Part shown: positions 1 through 10,200 of the stretch, in pieces
How positions within the stretch are numbered: position 1 is the first letter of the stretch
Layout: every line of letters starts with the position of its first letter
Source: Streptomyces sp. SAT1
Lineage (GTDB): Bacteria; Actinomycetota; Actinomycetes; Streptomycetales; Streptomycetaceae
DNA: 64,000 nt
Direction: 5' to 3'
NCBI RefSeq assembly: GCF_001654495.1
Contig: NZ_CP015849.1
Span: forward strand, 310,001-374,000
Notes under the pieces: generated by a model
Seen by the model: only the letters and a program-made list of their open reading frames with translations
What the model was told of the DNA's origin: nothing
Database searches by the model: none
Translations under genes and position numbers: made by a program

Positions 1-660
1 CTGCTCGCCCTGGTCTTCGGCGCGGTCTCGGGAGCGGTCGGCGGCACCATGGTGGCCTTCGCCCGCATCCAGCCGATCGTCGCCACCCTCTCCCTCATGA
101 TCGGCCTGCGGGGCGTCGCCGAACTCGTCAACGGCAACTCCGCCAAGCCCGTCATGGACGCCGGGCTGCTGAGCCTCGGCTCGGACAGGTTCGCCGGCGT
201 CCCCCTGATGGCGTGGATCGCCGCCGCGTGCGCCGTACTGACCGCGCTGCTGGTGCGCCGGACCACGTTCGGGCGGCAGTTGGTCGCGATCGGCGACAAC
301 CGCCGGGCGAGCAAGCTGGCCGGGCTGCCGGTACGCCGCGTACTCGTCACCGTCTACGTCCTCTCGGGCGTCCTCGCGGCCCTCGCCGGCGCGATGATCG
401 TCGGCCACGGCGCCGAGGCGGACCCCGCCCACCAGGGCCTCAACATGGAACTCAACGCGATCACCGCGGTCGTGGTCGGGGGCACCCCGCTGACCGGCGG
501 CCGGGTCCGGGTCCTCGGCACGGTGGCGGGCGCGCTGTTCATGCAGCTCATCACCGCCGTACTCACCCAGCACAACGTGCACACGTCCTACACCCAGCTC
601 GTGGAGGCCGCCATCATCTGCTGCGCGGTCTACGCCTCACAGGAGCGAGGTACCCGATGA
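1..660 (+). CDS. Sugar ABC transporter permease, RbsC/YtfT type (5' end outside window)
   Basis: The reading frame is open from base 1, so the true start lies upstream. The 219 visible residues are hydrophobic and contain the signatures of the RbsC-type (BPD_transp_2) permease family: RIQPIVATLSLM near the start of the visible part and ITAVVVGGTPLTGG near the C-terminus. The protein would form one half of the membrane channel of a monosaccharide importer. It overlaps the next permease by ATGA (657-660), so the two are translationally coupled. Two different permeases in a row are the arrangement seen in the galactofuranose importer YtfQRT-YjfF. This one resembles YtfT, but the substrate is an inference. 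The ATPase and binding protein would lie outside the window. Confidence 0.88.
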   Translation: MLALVFGAVSGAVGGTMVAFARIQPIVATLSLMIGLRGVAELVNGNSAKPVMDAGLLSLGSDRFAGVPLMAWIAAACAVLTALLVRRTTFGRQLVAIGDNRRASKLAGLPVRRVLVTVYVLSGVLAALAGAMIVGHGAEADPAHQGLNMELNAITAVVVGGTPLTGGRVRVLGTVAGALFMQLITAVLTQHNVHTSYTQLVEAAIICCAVYASQERGTR

Positions 661-1676
661 GCCCGTCCGCCCTGCGGCCCGTCGCGCCGCCGCCGCGGTC
701 CGCGCCCGACGCGGCGCGGCCCGCCGCGCTCCGCGAGCGCGTGGCCTCCCACATCCAGCGCCGGGGCGCGCTGGCCGTGCTGGTCCTGATGGTGGCCATC
801 GCCTCGGCGACCTCCTCCACCTTCCCGACCTGGTCGAACATCTCCAGCATCCTCGGCAACAACTCCTTCGTGTGGCTGCTGGCCCTGGGCATGACCTTCG
901 TCATCCTCACCGGCGGCATCGACCTGTCCGTGGGGTCCGTGTACGCGCTGGGCGGCGTCGTCGCCGCCTACGGCGCGCACGCCGGCGGGACCTGGCTGGC
1001 CATCGCCCTGCCGCTGGCGGTCGGCGCGGTGTGGGGCACGGTGCAGGGGCTGCTCGTCACCCGGGCCCGGATGGCGCCGTTCATCGTCACCCTGGCCGGA
1101 CTGCTGGGCGCCCGCGGGCTGTTGCAGGCGCTGACCGACGAGGGCGCCACCACCTATCTGGTCCCCGCGGGGTCGCCCTTCCGGCGGCTGGGCGAGGGCA
1201 CCTGGGTGCCGGTGCTCGTCGTCGCCGCGCTGTTCGTCCTCGGCGCCCTGCTGCTCACCCGCACCCGCTTCGGCTCCACCGTGACCGCGATGGGCGGCAA
1301 CGAGAACGCGGCCACCCTGATGGGCCTGCCCGTGGCCCGCGCCAAGGTCCTCGTCTACGTCCTGTCCGCCACCCTCGCCGCGACCGCGGGCGCGCTGGGG
1401 AGCGCCCGCCTGGGATCGGGCGTCACCACGATCGGCGTCGGCTACGAACTCACCGCCATCGCCTCGGTGGTGATCGGCGGCACGCTGCTGACCGGCGGCA
1501 GCGGCTCGGTGGGCGGGACGGTCAGCGGAGTCCTGGTGCTTGCCGTCATCCACAACCTGATCGACCACTACTTCTCCCAGTACGGCTCCGCGTTCACCGA
1601 CACGGTCAACGGCGGGTTCCTGGCGGTCGTGGTGCTGGCGCAGACGCTGCTCAGCCGCGCCCGGCAGCCGGACTGA
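657..1676 (+). CDS. Sugar ABC transporter permease, RbsC/YjfF type
   Basis: A 339-residue membrane protein of the same family as its upstream neighbour, but clearly different in sequence. After a Pro/Arg-rich cytoplasmic N-terminus come about eight to ten hydrophobic segments. The family motif GMTFVILTGGIDLSVGS lies near residue 80, and the loop VVIGGTLLTGGSGSVGGT is near residue 275. The ATG at 657 is chosen because it overlaps the upstream stop (ATGA). Upstream in-frame codons would run into the preceding gene. With the previous gene it would form a heteromeric channel for a pentose or hexose such as ribose, xylose or galactofuranose. The following LacI-type gene fits local sugar-dependent control. 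Confidence 0.9.
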   Translation: MSPSALRPVAPPPRSAPDAARPAALRERVASHIQRRGALAVLVLMVAIASATSSTFPTWSNISSILGNNSFVWLLALGMTFVILTGGIDLSVGSVYALGGVVAAYGAHAGGTWLAIALPLAVGAVWGTVQGLLVTRARMAPFIVTLAGLLGARGLLQALTDEGATTYLVPAGSPFRRLGEGTWVPVLVVAALFVLGALLLTRTRFGSTVTAMGGNENAATLMGLPVARAKVLVYVLSATLAATAGALGSARLGSGVTTIGVGYELTAIASVVIGGTLLTGGSGSVGGTVSGVLVLAVIHNLIDHYFSQYGSAFTDTVNGGFLAVVVLAQTLLSRARQPD

Positions 1677-1728
1677 CCGCCGGCACCGGAGCCCGCCCGG
1701 CCCATGGCCGTCCGACCGAAGGAGTTCC

Positions 1729-2745
1729 GTGGGCGTCAGCCTGAAGGACGTCGCACAGCGCGCCGGGGTTTCCGTCAAGACTGTGTCGAACGTCGTGAAC
1801 AACTATGTCCATGTGGCCCCGCGCACCCGCGCCCGGGTGCAGCGGGCCATCGACGAACTCGGCTACCGGCCCAACCTCGTCGCCCGTCATCTGCGCAACG
1901 GCCGCACCGGCATCATCGCGCTGGCCGTGCCCGAACTGGGCAACCCCTACTTCTCCGAGGTGGCCGGGGCGGTCATCGACGCCGCCGCACGACAGGACTA
2001 CACCGTCCTGCTCGACCACACGGCGGGGCTGCGGGAGAAGGAGGTCCTCGTCTGCCAGGGCTTCCGCGCCCAGATCATCGACGGTCTCATCCTCAGCCCG
2101 ATCCGGATGGAGCGGGAGGACCTGCTCTCCCGCACGGACCCCTCACCGCTGGTCCTCCTCGGGGAGCGCGAGTACGGCGCGCCCTTCGACCACATCGCCA
2201 TCGACAACGTGGCGGCGGCGCGCGCCGCCGTCCAGCATCTGATCGACACCGGGCGCCGCCGCATCGCCTTCCTCGGCGCCCGCCGCGAGAGCGCGCGCGA
2301 ACCGGCCCATCTGCGCCTGCGCGGCTGGCGGGAGGCGCACACAGCGGCGGGCATGAAACCCCCGGAGGCGCTGGTCGTGGCCACCGACGGCTACGACCGC
2401 CAGGACGGGGCGGCGGGCATGGCCGACCTGCTCGACCGCGGCGAGCGGCCCGACGCCGTGTTCGCCTTCAACGACATGGTCGCCCTCGGTGTCCTGCGCG
2501 TCCTGGCCGAACGCGGACTGCGCGTCCCCCAGGACATCGCCGTCGCCGGGTTCGACGACATCGAGGAGGCCCGCTACGCCGCCGTCGCCCTGACCACCAT
2601 CGCCCCCGACAAGCAGGCCATCGCCCAGATCGCCGTCGACTGCGTGCTGGAACGCATCACCGCGCGCACCCCGCCGGTCCCCCGCCGGATCCTGCCCGGC
2701 TTCGAACTCGTCGTCCGGGAGTCCACGGTCGAGCGCCGTCCCTGA
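1729..2745 (+). CDS. LacI-family transcriptional regulator
   Basis: A 338-residue protein with the classical LacI architecture. The N-terminal helix-turn-helix reads VSLKDVAQRAGVSVKTVSNVVNN, then the hinge region (RPNLVARHLRNGRTG) and a periplasmic-binding-protein-like effector domain. The domain includes GFDDIEEARYAA and TTIAPDKQAIAQIAVD near the C-terminus, typical of the family. The start is the GTG at 1729, with AAGGAG (1719-1724) as ribosome binding site. It lies 52 bases after the two sugar permeases on the same strand, so it most likely senses the transported sugar or a derivative and represses the importer operon. The effector cannot be read from sequence. Confidence 0.93.
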   Translation: MGVSLKDVAQRAGVSVKTVSNVVNNYVHVAPRTRARVQRAIDELGYRPNLVARHLRNGRTGIIALAVPELGNPYFSEVAGAVIDAAARQDYTVLLDHTAGLREKEVLVCQGFRAQIIDGLILSPIRMEREDLLSRTDPSPLVLLGEREYGAPFDHIAIDNVAAARAAVQHLIDTGRRRIAFLGARRESAREPAHLRLRGWREAHTAAGMKPPEALVVATDGYDRQDGAAGMADLLDRGERPDAVFAFNDMVALGVLRVLAERGLRVPQDIAVAGFDDIEEARYAAVALTTIAPDKQAIAQIAVDCVLERITARTPPVPRRILPGFELVVRESTVERRP

Positions 2746-2786
2746 CCCGGGCGGCCGCGCGGGGCACCGCCCGGGGCCGCCGGGTC
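2744..2786. terminator. Bidirectional hairpin terminator between convergent genes
   Basis: GACCCGGGCGGCC (2744-2756) pairs with GGCCGCCGGGTC (2775-2786), with one bulged G. It sits between the stop codons of the LacI gene and the leftward gene that ends at 2791. There is no T-tract, as is usual in streptomycetes. Confidence 0.6.
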
Positions 2787-2790
2787 CCGG

Positions 2791-4266
2791 TCAGGCGCCG
2801 CACTCGGCGCGGACGGCGTCCACCGCGTGGTGCGCGTCCGTGGAACCCTTGGAGTTCCAGTCCTTGCCGCGGTCGTGCAGCTTCACCGCGAGGACTCCGC
2901 CGGTGATCTTCACGGACGGCAGGGCCACCCACTGACCGCGGTGGGCGACCTGGTCGACTTCGGCGCGGGACAACACCGCGGCACTCCCGCTCGACCCGTT
3001 GTGCAGGGTGTAGTACGACGGATCGCCGCCCACGTGCCGGATGTCGCCGTCGGCCGGGACGTACACGCTCACATGGCAGGTGCCCTGGGTGACGCCGCCG
3101 GTCCGGAACACCCACAGGGCGCTGTTGACGCTGTCGCCTGAGTCGCCGCTCATCGGGAGCGAACGGAAGCGCCCGGAGCAGCCGTTGCCCGCGTACCCCC
3201 CGGTGTGGGTGGTCCATTCGTCGTCGTCGTTGGCGGCCTTGGAGGCGCCGTACTCGGTGTAGGAGGCGCCCGTGGAGGAGCAGTGCGGGCCGCCGTAGCC
3301 CGAGTACGCCGCCGTGGCCTTGTACGCGGTGTCGGGCTGCTTGTCCTGCTGGGCCGGGAGGCGGGGCTGTCCGCCCGTGCCGCCGCCCTTCGCGGTGTTC
3401 GTGCCGGGCTTCCCCGCCGCCCCGGCGCCGGACGGTTCGCCGCCGCCGCTCCCGTCGGCCACGGCACCGGACGGGGACACGGCACCGTCCGGCACCACCC
3501 CGCCCGGCACGTTGCCACCGGACGCGGTGCCTCCCGCCGGGGCGCGGCCGGGCGCGGTGGACCGGGAGCCGCCGGGCGTGCCCGGCTTGCCCTGCGGGGC
3601 CTCGGCGCTCGGCACGAACCCGTCCGGCGACCGGCCGGGACCCGAATACCCGGCGGCGCGTTCGGACGTGGCGGCGCTGCCGCCGTCGTCCCTGCTCGCG
3701 GCGCCGATGACGAACGGTGCCGCGAGCAGCACCACTCCCCCGAGCGCCGCGGCGGCGACCATGGGCCGGGAGATACGGGAGGGCGGTGTGCCGTCGCCCC
3801 CGGTCCCGGTCCCGTCCCCGGCTGTGTCCGTGCGGGCGGCACCGCGCAGCCAGGAGAGCCGGGGGGCCGACGTGGCGGCCGTGGCGGTGGCGGTGGCGGT
3901 GGCAGAGGCGGCCGTGCCGGTGCCGGGCTCGGGCTTGGCCCCGGAACCGGATTCAGGCTCGGGCTCGGGCTCGGCGAGGGATGCGGACGATGACGGGGAT
4001 GAGGACGCGGACGCGGTGCGCACGCGAGGGGTGCCGCCCGCTCCCGAGGCCGCCGCGGGCGGTTCCGGAACCGCCTTCGCGCCCGGTTGCGGCTGCGGCT
4101 CCGGCTTCGGTTCCGGCTTCGCCCCGGGGGCCGCTTCCGTGGTCGTCTCCGTGCCGATCACGCCGTTGCGTATCTTCGCCGCCGGCCGCGTCCGCGGGGC
4201 CGCGGGCTCCCCGGGCCCCGTCCTGCCGTCGTCCCCCGCCGGGCTACCGGTCTCCGTGGCCGCCAT
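2791..4266 (-). CDS. Pro/Glu-rich single-pass membrane protein, last gene of the ESX substrate operon
   Basis: A 491-residue protein of unknown function. Residues 1-165 are a low-complexity, charged, Pro/Ala/Thr/Glu-rich segment containing KPEPKPEPQPQPG and PEPEPESG runs. One hydrophobic helix follows (MVAAAALGGVVLLAAPFVIGAA, about residues 168-190). Then comes a Gly/Pro/Thr-rich linker and a C-terminal folded domain of about 170 residues. That domain contains Cys residues (HCSSTGASY, GNGCSGRF, TQGTCHVSV, RAECGA) that could form disulfides outside the cell. The ATG at 4266 lies 23 bases inside the end of the giant gene, so translation is coupled. Proteins of this composition are often mislabelled as IF-2. 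A cell-surface partner or immunity-like protein for the giant substrate is possible but only inferred from position. Confidence 0.8.
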   Translation of the reverse strand: MAATETGSPAGDDGRTGPGEPAAPRTRPAAKIRNGVIGTETTTEAAPGAKPEPKPEPQPQPGAKAVPEPPAAASGAGGTPRVRTASASSSPSSSASLAEPEPEPESGSGAKPEPGTGTAASATATATATAATSAPRLSWLRGAARTDTAGDGTGTGGDGTPPSRISRPMVAAAALGGVVLLAAPFVIGAASRDDGGSAATSERAAGYSGPGRSPDGFVPSAEAPQGKPGTPGGSRSTAPGRAPAGGTASGGNVPGGVVPDGAVSPSGAVADGSGGGEPSGAGAAGKPGTNTAKGGGTGGQPRLPAQQDKQPDTAYKATAAYSGYGGPHCSSTGASYTEYGASKAANDDDEWTTHTGGYAGNGCSGRFRSLPMSGDSGDSVNSALWVFRTGGVTQGTCHVSVYVPADGDIRHVGGDPSYYTLHNGSSGSAAVLSRAEVDQVAHRGQWVALPSVKITGGVLAVKLHDRGKDWNSKGSTDAHHAVDAVRAECGA

Positions 4267-7200
4267 CGCTCAGGTACTCCTTCGTGGTGTGGTCCGTGCT
4301 GTGGTCGTGCTCGCCGTGTTCGAGTGCGTCCTGAAGCCGCACCGGTGTGGGGGCTCGGCCGCTTCCCGGGGTGCCGCCCGGCACGTCGTCGGGTGCGGTG
4401 AGCCGGTGCACGCAATGCTGGGCGTAGAGGTTGCGTGCGCGCAAGATCAGGAGCGGGTCGTACTTCCCCGAGGCGAACAGCGCCCGGAAGTCCGCGAGGG
4501 CCTCGCGCGGCTGCTCGCCCTCGGCCTCGGCCTGCGCCGCGATCCGCCGCATCTCCCGCACGAGGGAGTCCGGGACACCGTGACCGGGGTCGCCGTGCAG
4601 GAGGTACGCGTCGATGTTCGCCAGGTCCTCGTCCGCGAAGCCCTTGGGACGGGAGACGGGCCGGTCGTCGCGCAGAAGGTGCTTGGCCGTCTTGTCGGCG
4701 CTGTGCCATGCGGCGTGCTTCTGCCCGCCCCTGCGTTCGTCCACGGTGTGGGCCAGCTTGTGGTGCTGTCCCGAGCGGGTGGGTGAGTGGCTGACGGTGA
4801 GGCGTTCGTAGCCGGGTGCCGTGCCGCCCGCCGTGGTGAGGCCCGGCGTCCGGACGTCCTGGTGCCAGGCTTCCATGCGCAGGCCGCCGAGTTCGCTGTG
4901 CGGTTCCTCCAGGTACCGCACCGGGAAGCCCATGAGGGCCATGGCCTCCAGGTTGCCGCTGCGGAAGCCCAGGTGACGGGTGTCGAAGTGGCGGTGGAGG
5001 TAGTCGAAGAGCTGGAACTGCCCGGTCCGGGTGTCGCCCCGCCACTCGGACACCCCGCCGTCCTTCCAGAACTCGGTGAGGTCGACGACCTTCGCCCCGA
5101 ACCCCTTCGGCGGGTGCTTGTCCTCGGTGCCGGGCAGCACTCCGTCGTTGAAGTAGTCGGCCAGGGCACGGTACTTGGCATGCCGGTCGGCTGCCGAGCC
5201 GGGCCCGGAGTCGCCGACGACGAGGACGGCGTCGAGGCCGCCGAGACCGGCGACGATCTGGGCCATGCCGACATAGCTGGTGTCGTGCTCGATGTGCACC
5301 TCGCCGTTCTTGCCGCTGAACCGCGACCACAGCACCGCGACCTTGGCGCCGTCGGGCAGCCGGAGCTGCTTGGCCTCGCTCAGCCACTGCCCGATCGCCG
5401 TGTCCCGGACCGGGTCGGGGCCGACGTGCCACGCCGTGCGGATGTCGTCGCGGAGCTGCGGGGTGAACTGGGCGCCGATCTTCTTGGTGGCGTCGCCCAC
5501 GCCCAGGAGGTGTTTGCGCGTCTGTGACTTCGAGGGCACCGCCGCGCCCCGCTCCTGGAGCTTCTTCCCGTACTGCGCCATCGTCTCGGACGCCTTGACG
5601 ACGTGCACGCGGCCGTCCAGTTGCGGCGACTCCGCGTAGAAGGCGGCGACCTTCGCCGCGAGGTGCTTGTCCTGCTCCGACTCGTAGGTCACGTACACCT
5701 GGAGGTTGTGGTCGGCGACGAGCGCCGCCGCGATGCCGAACTGGTCGCCCGTGGCGTAGTGCGGCTGCTTGATAACGTACGGCAGCGGGTCCTGTACCGG
5801 TCCGCCCTGCCCGCCGGAGCCGAAGGACGGGCCCTGCGTGGTGTGCTGCGGTGCCGGGGCCCCGGAGAGGATGTCGTAGACGTCGGCGGCGACGTCGTCC
5901 ATCTCCACGTCCTCGTCGATCTCCACGTCCTCGTCGATCTCCAACGCGTCCAGACCGGCGACGAGTTCGTCGAAGAGGGCGTCGGTGGTGTGCACACGGT
6001 CCTGGCCCATGAGGTTGAGCGGGCCCGCGTTGCTGCCCGCGAACAGCGCGGACAGGTAGTCGGAGGGGAGCGCCTGCTCGTTGCCGTGGCGGTCGAGGGC
6101 CTGGAAGGTGATGTCGACCAGCGACGCGGTCACCGGGACGCCGAGGGTGACCGCCAGGGTCTCCGCCGGTGAGATGGTGCGGGCGTTGCGGGATCCCGCC
6201 TGGCACACGATCAGGCGGATGTCGAAGTTCTTCACCGTGCGCCGGTCGCCGTGGCCGAGCAACTGGCCCAGTTCGTCCGCCGCCTCCTTGCCGCTGAGCA
6301 ACTGGTGGTCGTGGCCGATGACATAGAGGGTGCCGCCCTCCTTGAGGTTGCCGAGCCCGGGAGCCCGGCCCTCGCTCCTGAGGGCGCCGACCAGGAAGCC
6401 CGTCTCCGGGTAGGTGTACGGCTTGCGGATCTGGACGACGGCGTCCGTGGCCGGGTCGACCGGCAGGTTGACGCGGGGCGGGTGCGGGGGCGGCATGATG
6501 AGCGGCAGCGGGCCCTCGCCCGACGTCCGCCAGGCGGCGACCAGGTGCTGGGCCGTCTCGATCGGGGCGGAGAGCCACTGGTCGAGCGTGCCCTGGTGCC
6601 GGTGCTGGAGGTAGGCGGCCAGGTGCTGCCACTCGCCGCTCGCGACGCCCAGGTGGGTGGTGCGGCGGATCAGTTCGACCAGCCGGCCGGGGTCGGTGCT
6701 CTGCAGGACGTACAGCGCCAGTTCGTGCAGGTGGTCGGAGACCATGTCCCCGGAGGCGCCGGACTGGATCAGGTCGGCGACGGCGGCGAGTTCGTGCTCG
6801 GGCAGGTGCATCAGCGCGGCGAAGTGGCCGACCGGCAGCGGGCCGTACCCGGTGGAGCCGCCGGCGGGTGTGTCCTCGGCGAGGCTGTGCGTGTGGAATC
6901 CGGGCCGCGGGGCCGGGGACATGCCCGTGTAGTGCCGGTCGTCCAGGAAGACGTGCACGCGGGTCGCGGTCGGCGGATGGCTGTGGCCGAGCACTTCGGA
7001 GGGGCGGCCGGGGTGGTGGATCTCCACCTGGAGACCGAAGGCGTCGGCGAGCAGCGGCAGGAACGCCTCGCCGTGGCCCTCCTCGGAGTTCCAGTCGGCG
7101 TCCCAGTTCCGTACGGCCCCGCTGATCGCGTCGAGCAGGGCGTCCCCGGTGCCGAAGGTGTCGAAGAGGGTCGTGGCGGCGTCGGGGTGTCTGGACAGCA

Positions 7201-10200
7201 GATCGACCAGACCGGCGGCGCCGAGGGTGCCGAGGTGGTCGCCGACCCGGTCGCGTACGTGCTCGACGAGCTCGCGCAGCACCGGGTCGTACGTGCCGTG
7301 GCCGTGTGCCCCGGCGAAGGCGGCGCGGAGCCGGGCGGGGTCGGCGAGCAGGTCCCGGGCCTGCGGGGTGAGGTCCGGCAGGGCCCGCAGCACGGCGTCC
7401 GGCGCGCTGACGAGGACGGAGCTGATCTGGCAGCAGCCGTCGAGGGGGACGGGGTGCCGCTGGAGAAGGGGGCCCGCGGGCGGCTGCTCTTCCTCAGGTG
7501 TCGCGTGCGGGAGTTCCTGCTGTGTCGCCGGCGGCTCGGCCTGGGGGCGAGGCGGGGTCAGGGGACGGTACAGGCCGTTCTCCAGGAGTACGGTCAGTTC
7601 GCCGGCGTGCGTGCTTCCGCCGTTCTCGGGCAGCGGGTCGCCGCCGGGGGTGAAGGTGTGGCGGCGGCCCTCGCTGAGGACGGTCACCGGGCGGTCGAGG
7701 AGGACGGCGGCGAGGGCCGGGAAGAGGTCGGCCGCGGCGTGCGCGCGGCGCTGGGCGGTCTCGGTGGCGAGGTCGCGGGCGGCCTGGACCCGGGCGAGGC
7801 CGAGCCGTCGGTGGGGCGGCAGGACGGAGGCGTGCTCTGGGGTGGGCACACCTTCCGACATGGGGACGATGTGCAGGTCCCGGTACTCGCGGCCCGCTTC
7901 GGAGTCGTCGGTGACGAGATGGCCGAGCCCGGCCTGTTCGATCTCGGTGTCGGTGAAGACGTCGGTCACGTCGGGGTGGTAGGCGGCCAGGATCTCGGCG
8001 AGCCGGGCCGCGCGGCGGTCCGGGTGCGGTCCGCCGGGCGGCGTGCCGTGGATCCGCGTGTCCCGGAACACCCGCAGCACCTCGTCGCGGAGGACGGCGG
8101 CGCGGGCGTCGGTGGGGTCGCCGAGCGCCTGCGCCAGGGCGTGGAAGAGGCCGTTGCCGTCGCTGCGGGCGGGGCCGGCCTGCCAGGTCGTGCCGTCCAG
8201 GGTGACGCCGGAGACCTCGCCCGTGTCGTCCAGGACGAGCGCGTAGTCGTCCGGGAGCTTCGGCGTCTTCTCGGGTGCGGTGAACACCGGCGGGGCGGGC
8301 AGCGGGCCCTGGACGCCGTCCTGGCCGCGGGCGTGCGCGAAGTGGGTGAGGGTGAGGGCGGCCGCCAGGACCTGTTCGTAGGTGGCTCGGGCCGCCTCGA
8401 ACTGCTCCTTGAGTCCCTGGAGTTCGGCGCCCTCGGTCTCCTTCAGCTCCTGGAGTTCCGGTGCTCGGGCGTCGTCGTGGCGGACCCGTACGGCGAGGTC
8501 GGTGAAGGGGCGGCGGGCGTCGTCGTAGGCGGTGGAGGCGGCCTTGAACGCGTCCTCCGCGCCGGTGACGGCGTCCCACGCCTCGGAGACCTCGGGCGGG
8601 AAGGTGTCGTCGGTGAGGATGCCGAGGGCGCGGGCCTTGTCCTCGCTGATCCACATCTCGACGCGGATCTCGGTGGCGCCCGTCTGCGGTCCGGCGGGCG
8701 CGGAGAGCCCGAGGCGGCGGGCGAGGGAGCTGTCCTTCACGTCGCGGTGGACGGCGGCGTGCGCGAGGACGGTGGCGGGGACCGAGACCAGTACGGCGCG
8801 GCCGGTGTGCGGCTTGTCGTTGCGGCGGCTCTGGTCGGCCTCGGTGTCGACGTGCGTCAGGTTGGCGCTGCGGCCCGCGCCGGTCTGCGGCTGGAGGCTT
8901 CCGGTGTGGGTGCCACTGCCGCTCCCGGTGTCGCCCTTCACGGTGAACGGCAGTCCCGCGGTCACGTTCAGGCCGCGGTCGCCGCCGCGCGCGGTGTCGT
9001 GGGAGAGGCCGCCGCCCCTGAGGTTCTCCAGGCGCACCTTGTCGCTGACCCGCAGGATCTGGGCGTTGCCGTGCCGGAGGAGCATGTGCAGGGTGAGGGA
9101 GCCCTCGGAGCCGCCGACGAGGCTGTCCTCGAAGAGTCCGGGTATGAGGTGTCCGCCGGGCCGCAGGGCGCTCGAGTCGCTGAGCGCGCCCGCCAGGGCG
9201 ATCGCGTTGGTGCCGGTGGTGAGCGCGTGCGCGGCCGCCGTGCCGGGGTGGACGAGTCCGCTGCGGCCGCCTCCGCCGGCCAGGGTCAGGAGCTGCCGGG
9301 CGAGCTGCCGCACCTGTTCGGCGCCGTGCACGCCCTTGATGTGGATGCCGTCGCCCGGGGTCAGCTCCGGGTGGTTGGCGCGGTCCTCGTGGGTGAGGTG
9401 GGCGTGCAGGGCGGCGGGGTCGGACAGGCCGGGGTACAGGGTGACGGCCGCCGACGGCTTCTTCGGTTCGAACGTCGCTCCGGGCGGGTCGAGCAGGATC
9501 ATCGGGGCGTAGTCGGTCTGCTTCCCGGCCCGCCACGACACGGGCCCGGCGGTGCCGTCCGGACCGGTGAGCAGGCTGTGTCCGTCGGTGTCGACGAGGT
9601 CGACCTCGATGTGCACGTCCGACTCGACCGAGACGATGCCGCCGGACACCGCCGTGAGGTGGGTGACCACGCTCGTCACGGAGGAGGTCGTGGAGCTGGT
9701 GGCGGAGCGGGTGGCGGAGGCGGGGCCGAGGTTCCCGCCGACCGTCAGCGGGTCGTGCTCGGCGCGTTCGGAGCCCGGCAGGCCGAGGGCGTTGCCGCGG
9801 GTCTTCGACACGCCGGTGTCCACGGTGGTGTTGACGGTGTGGGTGCTCTCGATGTCGCCGAAGCCGGTGAACTCCACCACCTTGGGCGCGCGGCGCTCGT
9901 GGCGGATCCGCAGCTCGACGTTCTTCCCGCCGAGCCGCATCCCGCGGCTGAGGTTGAGCCGTCCGGCGCGCCCGCGGGCCACCGCGTCGACGCCCGCCTG
10001 GAGCGCCGACCGCACGGCCTGCTGGGACAGGAGTGTGTGCAGGGTCTGCACGCCGGTCTCGCCGACGCCCCGCTGCTCGATCTGGTGCAGCAGGTCGTCG
10101 AGCACCTGGAAGGCGTCCCCGCCGCCGGAGGACTGTGTCCCGCCGAGCGGGTAGAGGCCGATGGCGTCGTCGACGGTCCACCGGGGCACGGCCCAGGCGC

